64,000 bases of DNA from Trogon surrucura (taxonomy: Eukaryota > Chordata > Aves > Trogoniformes > Trogonidae), in contig CM036618.1 of assembly GCA_020746105.1 (NCBI GenBank), positions 18,397,001 through 18,461,000 of the forward strand. The letters run 5' to 3'. Shown piece after piece: positions 21,930-34,800 of the stretch (position 1 is its first letter; the number at the start of each line of letters is the position of its first letter). The notes beneath the pieces were generated by a model. The model was not told the DNA's origin. It saw only the letters and a list, made by a program, of their open reading frames with translations, and ran no database searches. The translations under genes were made by a program, and so were the position numbers.

Positions 21930-23480
21930 TCCGTGCTGCTCCCACCGCTGTTTTGTCATTCTTGGACAGCGCAGCGGGGTGACAGTAACGTCCGTCCGGG
22001 CTTCGCCGGTCCGGACCCCTTCGCAAACCTTTTCGGGTTTGCGTGGCTGAGGGCCTCGCAGGCTTTTCAGAACACGGAGAAGTTGTGCGGGGAGAGGCTA
22101 AACCGGGGTATTTTCTCCTGTCATCAACTGACTGCCGTGTGCGCTCCCTGGGAGAGAAGTAGAGCTTGCGAGCCGGCGGGCTTCTCTTTCCCCGGGCGAG
22201 CGACCCGAGTGTCTTTTCGTAACGTTTTTATTCCCTCGATTCCACTCTTTTTAACCCCGAAAGCACTGGCAGCAGCTCGCCAGCCCCAGCGCCTGTCACA
22301 GGGCGCGGTGGCCGCAGCGGCTGCGGTCCCGCTGCACGGCTGGCAGACTCCGGGGCGGCGGGGGGGGGGGGCGGCCGGGTTTGAACTCTCCGAAATCACC
22401 GGAGCTGCTGCTCCTCGTGGGGCTCTTCCCCGGGACCAGGCGGGGACGGACCCCCCGATGTGGCGGCGGGTGCCTCGGGGAGCCGCCTCCGCCTCTCGGT
22501 TCTCAGCCGGGATTTTCACAGCCGATTCCCAACCCCGAAGCGCCGCTGCAAACATCTGGTAGGAAAACGCCGCCGCTCGCCACGCACAAAGCGCCGCTTT
22601 CTCCCCTTCCACCCCCCCCCAAACCACCACCCCCCCGCCGCCACCGGGAGGCTCCGCTCCGGGGGGGGGGGGGGTGGGCCCTGGGAGAGAGGGGTGCGGA
22701 TCGCCCCGCCGTGGGGGGCCCCCGCCGTCCGGCGCCAGCCCGCGGCGGCCCTGGGGTGCTCGGTGGCGGCGGCGGGGGCGCGGCCACCCCCGGGGGCACC
22801 CTCCCCCTCCCTTTTCCCCTCCTCCAGCCCCCATACACCCCTCCAAACCCCGGGCGCCGGGCCCCGCCCCGCCCCGCCGCCCCGCTCCCGAGGCCGGCCC
22901 GGACTGCGCGGCGCCAGCCCCGTGACATCAGCCCTTCGCCGCCGCCCCCCCCCGCCCGCGCCGCCCGGGCCCGGCGGCGCCGCTCAGGCGGCTGCCATGG
23001 AGACCGGGGCTGCGCCCGAGGCGGCGGCGGCAGGCGGCGGCCCGGCCCCGCTTCCCCCTCCCGGGCGCACCTGCAGCGGGGGCCGCCGCCGGACGCCCCG
23101 CCATGCCGGGGGGGGGGGGGTGCGGAAAAAGGGGAGAAAATAGTAAAACGAGGAAAAAAATCACGGGGGGAGCGTCCGCGGGAGAGATCCCGGCGCCGCT
23201 CGGACAGGGGGGAACGACTCGGCTGCGATGGTGGGGAGAAGAGAGGGGGAATTTCTATCCTGTGCCCACCCCCCAAAAAAAAAAAGTATTTTCCGTGAGA
23301 AATAATCACGCGTTTCGTAAAGACTGCGATTTCCCCCTTTCTAAGGATCGCAAGGGCTGGGGCTGCCGGTGTGTGACAGGCGCGGGGGGTCCGGCTGAGC
23401 CCGGGGGGGTTTGAGCCGCCCCTGCCCCCCTCGGGGACCGGCAGGTTCCTGCGTGTGCCCCGTCCCGTGCCCCTGATGAA
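21930..23480. promoter_or_regulatory. Second CpG island, 2-3.4 kb upstream of ID2
   Basis: Very GC-rich, CpG-dense DNA with a core at about 22280-23260. It holds three GGCGCC sites (22731-22736, 22910-22915, 22976-22981), a CRE/AP-1-like TGACATCA at 22923-22930, and several runs of nine or more G. Overlapping open frames exist in most phases but none resembles a known protein; they are low-complexity Pro/Gly/Ala/Arg strings. It may be a distal ID2 promoter or enhancer, or the promoter of an unseen non-coding transcript. Confidence 0.6.
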
Positions 23481-26479
23481 ATTTATCTGGAACAACTAGT
23501 GATAATGTAAATGGTTCTAATTGCCGCGTATTTAAACCATCAAACCAGACCAAAAAAAAAAAAAATTAAAATCCATTAAGATTGGTCCATTTCCAAGTCA
23601 TTGACACCATCCAACCTGTCCGAGTGGGGTGTCCAAATATGTTTCGATACAGGAGTTTTCAGTGTACACCAGGTGAAATATCTCGCTAAACCCGGCTGCT
23701 TTTTAACTACCCGGTCCCTTTTGTCTGCCTCACGTTTCCAATTCATTCAAAGAAAGAAGTTTTAGAACTTTGGGGTTTGGCTTTTTTTTTTTTTTTCTCC
23801 CTCCCCTTTCTTTCTTTTGAGCGGGAGGGAGAGAGTAATGCATGCAAAATATTTAGTTACAACTTCTGCGAAAGGCACCGAGCTGTAACAGCATTTTCTA
23901 CTTTCACAAAGGATTTTCCTGTTACTTTTGTTCCGGTCACAAAATTAAAAAAAAAAAAAAGGCGAAAGAAAAAAAAAAAACTTGGGGGAGAGATAAGGTC
24001 TGGAAAACAATCTGGAATTGCCAGGCTGTTGGTGGGAGCTCTGCGGGGCTGGCGTCAGGAAGTCTGCGCCGCCTTCTATTACTGTTGATCCAGCTTTGTG
24101 CAGCTGCACTCAGTACAATTAGCTTGTAGAAACAATCCTGCTGTAGGCAGCCTCTTCCCTTCAAAGTGCTTTTCTATACTGATCCCCTCACATCATGATG
24201 CTGGAAATCAAGTCACAAGCCGACCACTGTTTGGCCAACATCATCTGTGGGAATTCATTAACCTCCATCCCAGAGATGCAACAAGAGATTGTTTGTCCAG
24301 AACTAAACTTACAGCTTAATATGATGTAGCCCATACAGGAAAAAACCTGTGTCCCCATTTCTTTTTTTTTTTTTTTTGTCCATAACAAGAAACACATTGT
24401 GCAGCTTTTTCCTTTTTTTTTTTTTTTTCTTTCTTTAGGGGGTGGGGAATGTAGCTGAAACCAGGCATGAGCCGGCTCCTGCTAAAACTTTGCCATCGAA
24501 CTGCTTTTTGGTTCATCGGGCTGCAGTTTCCATAGAAGCAACTTATCCCCGCGATCATCTTGTTGGGTGCACTTTGCAAGCTCATTTCCCGTCTGAATTT
24601 GCTCTGCTGCTCTCAGATGCTGCAGCTGACACATTTCCTCCCCATGCACTTTGCACCCACCTCATCCTTGCCCAGATGCTCGGGGTTGATTGTGCCTTAA
24701 AGGGGGGGTTTCATCGCACCCTGCAGCTGCCTTGCGGGAAGGGATTTTTTAATTTTTTTCAGTTTTATTTCTACTTTCCCTCGTGCCATGCAAGCAGCAG
24801 GCCTGCCTTGTCCCCACTGTCCCCAGTGCTGCAGTCCTGCCTTGCAGGGACGTGGCTTAGGCCCCCAGCCCTCTGCTTTGTGCCCGTCGTGCGTGTCCAT
24901 GTGTGAACGCTGCCAGCGTGTCACTGAGTCCCAGCAGAGGGGAGATGCCTGTGGGACGCCGCTGCTGTGCATCGCTGGCTGGAAAACAGGGCCCTGGCGC
25001 GCCTCGTCTGCATGGGCAGCCCCGGGGCGCAACAGCGGGGTGACATCTCCTGCTCCCTGGGCTCTTTGTGAACAGCCGTGCCGCTGGGAGCAGGCATCCG
25101 TCTTCCCGGTGGCACCGCGGTGCTGCCCGTGACAGGGCTCTTTGCGCCCCACTGCAGCTCCTCTCGGGGTGGTGGGGCTGGCATCGCGGGTGCCCTGGCT
25201 TTCAGGTAGCGCGCTGCTTCCGCCTACCCTGCTCTGAATCCCTTTGCGTTCTTCATCAAGGAGGGTATGGGCGCACCTTCTCTGAGCCCCATTTCCAAAC
25301 TTCGTTCTTTTCTGAGACATACTTGCAAATGCTACAGTTCTGCCAACTGTAAGATCTCTTTTCCTCTCGCTACACTTTTGAATAATGTTGGTTTTGTACA
25401 GTATTGCTCCCTTCATCCATGCTTTTAAACATCCCTCATCTGCTGCTGCTATATTCCCAAGCTGCGTGTTGTTGGGGGCTTAGGAAGTAGTATGATGAAA
25501 CATATATATTTTCTCATTTTTCCTAGACATCTGCTTTTTAGCCAGAAGTGTTAGACTATAGGATGAGCAGGCCTTTGTTCTGATTCAGTTTTGACATCCA
25601 TTATCATTTTATGATCACACTCTGAAATTACTGTTCTGCAGGAATGCCTTTTAGTTGAACTGTTTTCTAGGGCCACCCTGCAAAGAGGGATGTTTCTATG
25701 TGAATTATGTGTGGTTTTGCCAGGACATTTATATCTAGTTCAAATTCAAACACTTCAGTTTGAATATTTTCCTCTGTTTTATAGAATTTTGTATTTTTGT
25801 ATGTAGGACCAGTGCCCGGAAGGCATTTTTACATGAAGAATACTGCCATGAAATCTTTCGGAAAGCAGCATCGCTCTGGCATAGTAGGTGTTACTGGAGT
25901 GAGGTGTGTTAAATCCATGTATTAACTCTTACCGTTTTTACTCGAAAGCACATATATTTCTCTTTTTAAAATCCTTTATTAATGGAATGTCAATCTTTTA
26001 ATTAAGTTACGTAGCATATGTATCTTCTAGAAGTGCTTAGAGTGAAGCAGTTGTGTGGCTCTACAGCTTACATGGTTGTGCTAAAATCTAGGATCAAACA
26101 AGTTGACTTCTTAGCTCATGGCTTACACAGCAGATGGTTTTCATCTACCATAGCTTCTTTAGTGATACCTTCAAATTAGCATAGGTCTAAAAGGCTGCAA
26201 ATTTTGCACTCCCCAATAATTCTCTGGAAAATCAGTTTAGAATAGAAAAGGGAGAGGGGCCAGGCAGGAGGGCACCGACAGTGCTTCACATGCGGTAAGG
26301 AATAAACCAACTCCCTTCGGCTTCCCACTTGGGCCTAACTTTGATTTTCAGGTACAGGCCTGTGAGAATAAGGTCACAAAATGTTTGGCTTAATTCACTG
26401 GAAAACATAGGGATTTGGAATATGATTGAAGGGAGAAGATTTTGGAAATTTGTTCCAGGTATGTTTTTAAACACATTTC

Positions 26480-26494
26480 CCCCCCCCCCCCCCT
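26480..26494. repeat. Poly(C) run
   Basis: About 15 C in a row after an ACACATTT context. Confidence 0.75.
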
Positions 26495-28807
26495 CAAATT
26501 GTAAAATGATGTTAATTTCAAGTACAGATATGTTTACATAATGTGCTCTGTGTGTTTGCTCTTGCTCAGTAATAATGTTTCATGAATATAGAGGAGAAAT
26601 GGAGTCTGTACTGTGACTGTCGTCTAATTGTTAGTGAGTTTGTAATCTCGCCTTCCTGTTCACTTCAGGCAGAAGTTTCCTCAGTTACCTGATGGAAAGC
26701 CTTGCAGCATTAAGCAGGCGGTACCAATTTAGTGCTTTACCCAAGGCTGTCAGTTTTGGCTATGTTAGGACCGGACCCACAGCATTCTCGGTCCTTTTTC
26801 ACTAACATTCAGAGCAGAATTTTCTATGGTTGGGAAAGCCGAATTCCACTGAGGGTTTGGATACTGGAAGGGCGGTTTAGCAAAATGTGTGCACCACATC
26901 CCAAAGGCGAGCACACCCTCACGAGTTCCTGCTGAACCACGCGAGTTCCAGCGCAGTCTGCTGCTAGGCTGTTAAAACTTTCCTTCGTTATAGGCCCAGA
27001 ATGAGCATTATCTAGGTTAAGATGACTTTCTTAGTGACTGTCGCCTGCATAAACCCACCTGGGAATCACAAAATAGGTGTGTGTCTAAATCTCTTGAGAG
27101 GCCTGGTCCAGGAGGTGTGCTCAGATCAAGCTTAAATGCATATTGACAGCGTGGAGCTTAGCACAAAGCGCAGCAGCTGTAGCTGCCGGAAAGTTCAGGG
27201 GGAGAGAAGGAAAAGAACCGCTGCTTTTCTTATAAGCAATTTTTCTTGTGAGAACACTTGCCCTGGAAGTGAGAGACTCAGATTCCATGTTGTTCTCATC
27301 AGAAGTGATGTAAACTCCCTCCTGCTTGCAAAGCATCCCTAACGACCAGAGTAGAGATAAGGCTAAGGTGGAGGACACCCACCCATCCTGTTCAAGCTTG
27401 CCACGGTAAAGAAACAGATGCAAATTTCAAAGGGCCAGAGGGATTATAAGCAAGAGGGAGCCTGACACTGTAGCTCAGGGGTAGAGGCATCTCCTGGATG
27501 GCAAAAAGCCTGAATGCTGGGCCTGGCCTGGCAGACTCACCCATTCTTGAGGGTGAGGTTCATCTCACCTTATCTTAGCTATTTAGAGGTTTGGTGTCTC
27601 ATCTCTCTATAGTCAGTGGGAAGAGAGAACAAGAGACACCTGCAGAGAGTGAGTGATTCATTCTGTGCCTGCTCGACACCTCTCTCCGGGTGGAAGAGAT
27701 GGGCCGTTGCTCCCCACCAGTTCTTAGCAGAAGCTAGACAACTGATTTCGACCATAAGGCTGGCTTATAGGCACCAAGTGAGGTGAATTCCACTGTAGAT
27801 GACTAATTTTTCTCATTCATCATACCCGATTTTAGCCTTTAACAATTGGCTGTGTAATCAAAGTTAGTCATTTTGAATTCTGCCTTTGTACAATGGTCAT
27901 TCCTTCCATTGCAAGGCTGGAGATGGATAGCTGGAGTGAAATGTTCTGTGATGATGTGAATCTTTCTCTGAGCCTGTAGACCCTAAAGATCGTATGTGCC
28001 CCTAGTTTGCACTCTTGAATCCTGGGTGTCTAAAAGTTTAGTGTGGAACTCTTAAATGTTATTGTGTAAACTTCTGTAGATGGCCAAAGTGATGAGAGAC
28101 ACCACATACTGTTTTTAAGAGAGGAGCCAGTTGCATAAAAATATGCATTAAAGTAGTCTGAAGATATGACAAGGCTACAACTGGGATTTTCAGAAAGCTG
28201 AAAGACTCCTTGTTTAAGTCAAAGAAGGTTAAGTACTGTGGAAAATATCGCTAAGTGTATATTGCATTTTCTGCACACGCATACCCAGAAAAATTCATCT
28301 CTAACTTCTAAAACTGGAGGGTGAATGCCTTTAAAAATGTTACTTTAATCCTAGCTCTGAAGAGATAAGCCAGTAATTTTCAGTTTCAAAAGGTATAGTT
28401 TTTCATTTTTGATAATGTGGAGTAATGCTGAGGTGTACTACAGGATAAACCCCAAATACGTACCTCATTGTTTCATCAGAGATCAGCAAAAGGTCACCCA
28501 GCCTTCTTATCACATTACAAGAGTGCAAGTGTTTTTCTGTGCTCGTCTGTTTGGTGCACATATATTTGCAAGTGGATGATTGCAAGAAAAGACAAATTAT
28601 GTGTTTTTATAATTTAATATTTATCAAAGATCATCAAAGGGTTGTGTCAGTCATTTTGCAAAATTTAGATTGCGGAGGTAGTGGTGGACAATAAGTGTCT
28701 GGTTTGGTGAAATAAAAGTGGTTCTCCTGATGGGTCTTTAGCTACAAATACAGTTGGAGATGATTCTGCCACATTGTTCATATCAGTTGCTCCATGAGGC
28801 TGAATGC

Positions 28808-28850
28808 CTTCAACCATTACAAAACACACGCTTCAACCATTACAAAACAC
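28808..28850. repeat. 20-bp direct repeat, period 23
   Basis: CTTCAACCATTACAAAACAC at 28808-28827 recurs without change at 28831-28850. Confidence 0.9.
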
Positions 28851-31800
28851 TAACTTCTTTTATCAAAATACTGAAACTGTGTGTGCACCCAAGATGTTTA
28901 AATTTGGCAACATAATAGTAATTGGGAATGGACTCAAAATTAAATTACTTAAGGCTTCAAGCTATTGTTTCCAGCAGAGACAAGAGGTCTGAAAACATTA
29001 AAAGGATGTGCAAACTTCTTAAAATATTTTGGGCCAGAAGGAAACAGCTGGTTTATACCTAGCTGAGGATCTCAGTTGTTCTCCGTTGAAAGTAAGAACT
29101 TGGACTTTTTGCAGATTCTTAATTTCCTGCCTTCTCGCTCTGCTTTGTTTTCACTTCAGTAGCGATAGTTTTGTGCTCCTTTTTCTCTTTCACAGCTCTA
29201 CAGGTCTCTTGGCTCTGGGGATGGAATTCACCTCACTTGACTTAAGGCACATGACTGGTTGATGTCTGCATCTCTAAGCCTGTCTTCCAAGATTCAGTTT
29301 ATAGACAATTGAGAAAATTGTTGCTTCTGTGGTGACTTGTTTCTTCCTAATACAGAAGTCTGAAACACTCTACCCTGATACCCCCTTGACTTCTGAGGCC
29401 AGCTGTCCTTACCCCAGCCAGCATATGGTTTAACTAGACAACCTGGTCTCAATGTGGATGGTCCATGCCAGGGTTGGTTCTCAGACTTTCTCGACAATTC
29501 TCCAAATATTTTTTGTGTGTGTGACTTGACACATTTTAATTAAAACGGCTGACAGCAGCGAGAAAATGAGCAGTGACTAATGTACTTTCACCAAGAGGTT
29601 ATTCTGGCTGTAGTCTTGTGGAGTGCTGGGGATTTACAGGCCACGGTGTGTAACCTCTAGACTAGATGCCCATAGTTGTAAGCTTTGTGCATTTCTGCAC
29701 CGTAGTTCAGGCTGCTGTTAGCTGCGGTAAGCTTCAGCTGCAGGACTGCTTATTCGTTTGTGGTGTAGATGTGACTTACATAGTGAGGGAGATTGCTTTC
29801 TGTGGGAGCCTTGCCTCAGTTATTGTAGAAGGTCTGCAAAGGGTTATGAAACAAGCAAGACGCTCCCATAAAACAGCTGAATTCTGCTGTGGAGGACCTA
29901 ATTCAATCCATGCTTCTGCCCAAAGTTTTTTGTGAGGTGATGGACAAGTCATTTAAAGCAGACTTTTGTCAGGAGACTGTTTACCACATGGAAGGTCAAT
30001 GGGAGTTGTTTTTAAATATCTAAAGTGTAATGAAAATGCCAGGCAGTCTGAAGAAATAGGTCCCATCTATCACAAACTTGGCAGCCAGAACTAGAGTTAT
30101 TAACCAGTACATTTTCTGGTCAGCTGCTTCACAAATGACCATTGGTTTAAAGTTAACCGCCTATAATTTTTTTATTATTTTTTTTTCCTTGGAAAGAGTA
30201 TATCCCTTTCAAGGGTAGGACAGAGTATATTCTAGAAAGTGTGGGAAATGATTCTGGGGTGGCAGAAGTTCATTGTAATAAGGGACATTGCAGTCTCTTT
30301 TCCAGTAAGCCTTTCAGAGCCCGTAGACTGCTTCTAGTTCCTGCTCACCAGCTGGGAACTCGCAAGGTCATGCAGAGCTGGTGAGGTGACCGTCAGGGCC
30401 CAGGTGACACTGATGGAGACGGGGAGAACAAAGACGATGATGGGTTTTTTGGCTTGAGGCTGGAGGACCAAGGAGAGTACCTGTCACAGCTGGATGAGCA
30501 CTTGGAGCTGAAACAAGGAAGTCTAAGGATTAAAGGGGAACATAAGAGAGGGAGAATTCACGTTTCAGATCTCAGTTCATCGCTTTAGTTTTCTTTCACG
30601 TCAAATGACAAACAAAAATAAGCAACACTATCCAGAAGGTGAAGGCTTCTGTGGAAGTTTCCTGTAACTCTGACTCCTACTTGGGCAACTTGTGAAATAA
30701 ACTGATGATTTTAACCCTAGCTAGATAAATTTCCTAGCTTGTGGGAGGTAGAGGTTCAAGACTGATGCCATGAGGTCCTTATAACCCTCACATAAGAGAC
30801 ACTCCAGAAGTGTTTGTTTGGGACATTCATCTGGTGCAATGGAAATTGTGAGTTGGAGTCTGAACTGGGAAGAAGGGGATAAGAAGCCTTGGGTTTTGAT
30901 AGTCCTTTTAAACATCAGATCACTTCTCTGAGAGTTTCCTGAGAAAATGTATTCTTGGTTTTCTTCTGAAGCATGCTAGTGAGACTGCTATAATCCTGAA
31001 AAGTTTCACGAGATAGGAGAAATCTGTTTAGTATCATTTGGGGTACAGGATCTTTCCATAGGATCCAGCATCACTTTAAAGACATATCTGATGTTAAAAT
31101 ACAGATTAATATTTGAGGGTATTTGACTATGTTTGCAAAGATTGTTTAGTACAGAGAGGCTATATTCTGCTTCACTGTTTTTGTCTTTTTTTAATGTGAG
31201 CTGCTTTGTTTTCAGTAGAGTCTATATAGATGCTATCAAGGAAAGACAAATGTCATGGGAAAGGGAAAGTGTTAGGTTTTTTTTTTTTGTTGTCTGCGTG
31301 ATTTTTGCTTTTAACACCGACGTTCCTTTTCTAAACCTGGTAAAGGCATTGCCAGTTCTGGGAGATGATTCTCTCTGCTCTCTCGGTATTGAAAGCAGCA
31401 ACACACCTTGCAGAATTGTTTTAGGGAGCAATTTGCAGTGTGCCAATTGCTCTCTTTTCTGTTATTTTGGTAGTGTTTTGTGGAGCTAGGCGCATGTGTA
31501 TAAGCTGCAAATGTACATTCGTGTATACAATAAGCAGGCTGTCTGCGTGGATCAGCTGTTATGGGGGTGGCTGTGGGTAAGACATGAAACAGGCTGTGGA
31601 AACTCCTTTGATGGAGACTTGGTAGTCTCGATGCTTTATGCACATGGGGCCTGATGCAGATCCAGTGGAACCCAGGAATACTCTCCTTGTCAATTCACAG
31701 CTTAGGATCCAGCATCAGGTGTGTTCGTGATTGTGTATGAGGGATGTAGCTGGTATTTGGCTAGTATAGCATTTGCCCCTGAGAGTGGAGAGGGAATTTG

Positions 31801-34800
31801 TTTCACTGCTCTGGGCTGGAGAAACAATTTTATCTAAAGCTTTCCGCTTGCACGTAGCCAGCCTGCTCAGGTTCTAAATAGATGCTGCCCTCAGAGTGTA
31901 AAGAAGATAATCACTTTATGTTATGTACTCAAGAGCTAAATTATTTTAAAAGTCTGAAATTAGCAGATGAGGAGGAATTTATTTGCCAAATACATTCAGA
32001 AGCAGCTTGGGAAACCTGTCAGAGCCCAGCTTCAACTGCTAACTAGCGGCTGTTTGACTTAATAGCTCTCAAGCATGCTTACAGCATGAGGGAGACCACA
32101 ACAAAATCCCAGGATGCATGAGGTTTTTTTCCAGATAACAAGAAATGCCATAAATTCACAAACCAGATAGTGAAAGATGAAAACCTGCACCTACAGCCAC
32201 TAACCTCACATTACACCCTCTGTGCTCCAGGCAAAAAAGAACCTTGCGCTTTTTCTCAGACTCTTTATCCATTCTTTCCAGCTCTATTAACTTAGACCAT
32301 TGCTGAACGTGACCTTTGCTCTGTTCGCAGTGCCGGCCTTTACCTCACGTTAGTCCTTTTCCCACCCAGATACCTTCATGCTTTCCAGCATCCTGTCCTC
32401 CATGCGTGGAACAAAGGTCTGGAAAATTCTCTGCAGCCGTTCTTCAAATCACTCCTTAAGATGCACTTCGACCCTGATGCCTACGGGGCACTGCTGATAA
32501 TGGCGAGGCACAATAGAAGTTAAATTGTTTTCTAGGCAGCCTATATGAAAACATGCTCACATTATATCTGCTGTGGTTTTACTATCAACCCCTTTCCTGC
32601 CACAGAGGACAAGGCCGAAGTGCCGTTTTAGTAATCACCAGCTTGTCATTGGAAGCTGACGTAGATAAGAGCAGTGCTCAGCTCCGCTGGTTGTCACCTC
32701 CCCTCTCCTTAACTCACAACTCCACCGGTTTGCTTTTAGCTACCATGCTTCTTTCATTCTTTGTGACTCTTGCACACCTGTGAATTTAGATCCCTTGCCT
32801 CGCTGAGGGACTGAGGCAGAGTCCACCCTTTCAGAATATGTTAACACATCTTGGCTTCAAGCATCAAAGGACTGTTGGGGGGGGGGGGTGGAGAGGGGTG
32901 GCTTTCTTGCATATGGAGCCACAGATCTTAACCCTTCAGAGTGGCAAAAAGGCTTCCTTCTTAGTTGCTATTACTTGCCCAACGGCGTATGGAAGCGAGC
33001 GGGCATCCTAGCTAATCAGAGCTTCAGACAGGCAATTCTTTGAATTGTTTTAGGGTTTTTAATTAAAACTGTAGGCTCCAACATCATATGGCAGAGCGCC
33101 AGTATCAGTCATCTGACAATAGCCTTCACCATCTACCAACAATAAGGGAATTCCTCAGCGTATGCTCTGGAGGCTTCTGAAACGCTGCGAACGGGTGAGA
33201 TTGCTGTTTGCAAAGCACCCTGCAACATTCAGCCTTGCAGGTCTGCTGATTTTTAAACTATATAAACAAAACCCTATAAGCCCCGCATAGCACAAAGATA
33301 CGGACTTCTGTTTATACTGTCCGGATCACAGATGCTGAGCATGAATGCATGAACAGTCCCTTTGTATGGTATTTGACACTTTCTGCGGCTGTCTGCACTG
33401 TTTTTTAATATACAGAATCCCTGATTCTCCACTGCCTTGCACCCTGTCTATTCATTCTCACCCCTGTGAAGTGAGGGTAAAACACTATCAAAACAAAATG
33501 GTACCATTTTGCATGTTTTCCACTCAGTTTGTACAGGTGTAAATAACTACAGAAAGAACAGGGCAGAGCAGAACCTGACCCGCAGTCTGTCTCTCAATGC
33601 GTCAGGGGTCTTGAAGTGGGGGGATGACAGAACAAACACAAGCTGTTACCTTGCCATTTTTTGCTAATGTTTTAAAGTCAGGCAGCTTGTGAGGATGACA
33701 GATGCAAAAGTCAGGCAGTACTTGGTTCCCGTAGTCCTCACGTGACGTCTTCTAGAGCAATAAAACTGTTACCCGTGGCATGGGTAGGTGCTTATGGTAG
33801 CTGATATTGGAGCAGAGTTATCCGTGAGAGTCGTCTTTCTGAGTTGTTTAGCTGTTGCGCTTGGCACTGGAGAAAGAAAATCCTTTATTGTCTCTGCTGC
33901 TCATTACAGTACCTTAGCTTTTATAAACTCTTTTAATGGAAAGTGAGCTGTGTAAGCTGTGGTAAGCCTACTGCTTTGTCTCCTGGGTCCTGGACACGAA
34001 CAGCACTCAAGTTTTGAGTTTTTGTTGCTTTTATTTTTGTCATTATAGCAACGGGAGACTGTACTCATCCTAACTCCTTTTCAGTTATCCTCTAACATTG
34101 CCTGACAGTTCTGCAAGTAAGCAGCCGAGCCTTCTTCCAAAATATAGTAGTTCTTTCCCCTTCCCATCTTTCTCTTTTCACAAAGCCCAGTGCTCTGACA
34201 CCTTCCTTACTTTCCTGAACACCACATTAGACCGTCCTAGTTCAAGTGCCTTTTTTTACCAGGACCCAGAATTTAAATTTATTTATGACTTGTTGATAAG
34301 ACATCATTATTACCCCGTCACCTGACGTCCTTCTTAAATACATAACGCTGTCTGTCTACTCCAGGCCCTGGACTGCTCCAGCTTTCTCTTTGCTCATCTT
34401 TTTTTTTCACTTCCAGAAATCCTGCCCAGTTACTCCTTCAGTCCAGGACTCTGGATGCTAGTTTCAGGCTGTGTACGTGCTTGTAATAGAGAAGTTTATC
34501 ACCTTAGTGGTTCCTGCAAGTAAGAGGTAAAGCTTCAAGAGAAGGGCCTTGCCTCTGCGGTGCCTTCTGTAGTTGATTGGTTAACTCTGCTCTGTGCCCT
34601 ACTTCTGATAACCTTCAAGATGTTGCATAGTGCTGTATTCACATGTCTGTAGGAGGACAGGAGGTTGAGAAAGCAGGTATTGTGGCCACAAAATAGAAGG
34701 TGATATAGATATAATGCACTTCACCATTAGTGCAAGAAAAATAACGTTGAATTGCACAAAAAAAATCCACCCTCCCTTAAAAAAAAAAAATCAAAGCTCT

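Noticed and set aside
22124-23495. Long overlapping frames of 227-330 codons on both strands
   Set aside because: Low-complexity Pro/Gly/Ala/Arg strings in a CpG island, open in several phases at once, with no domain.
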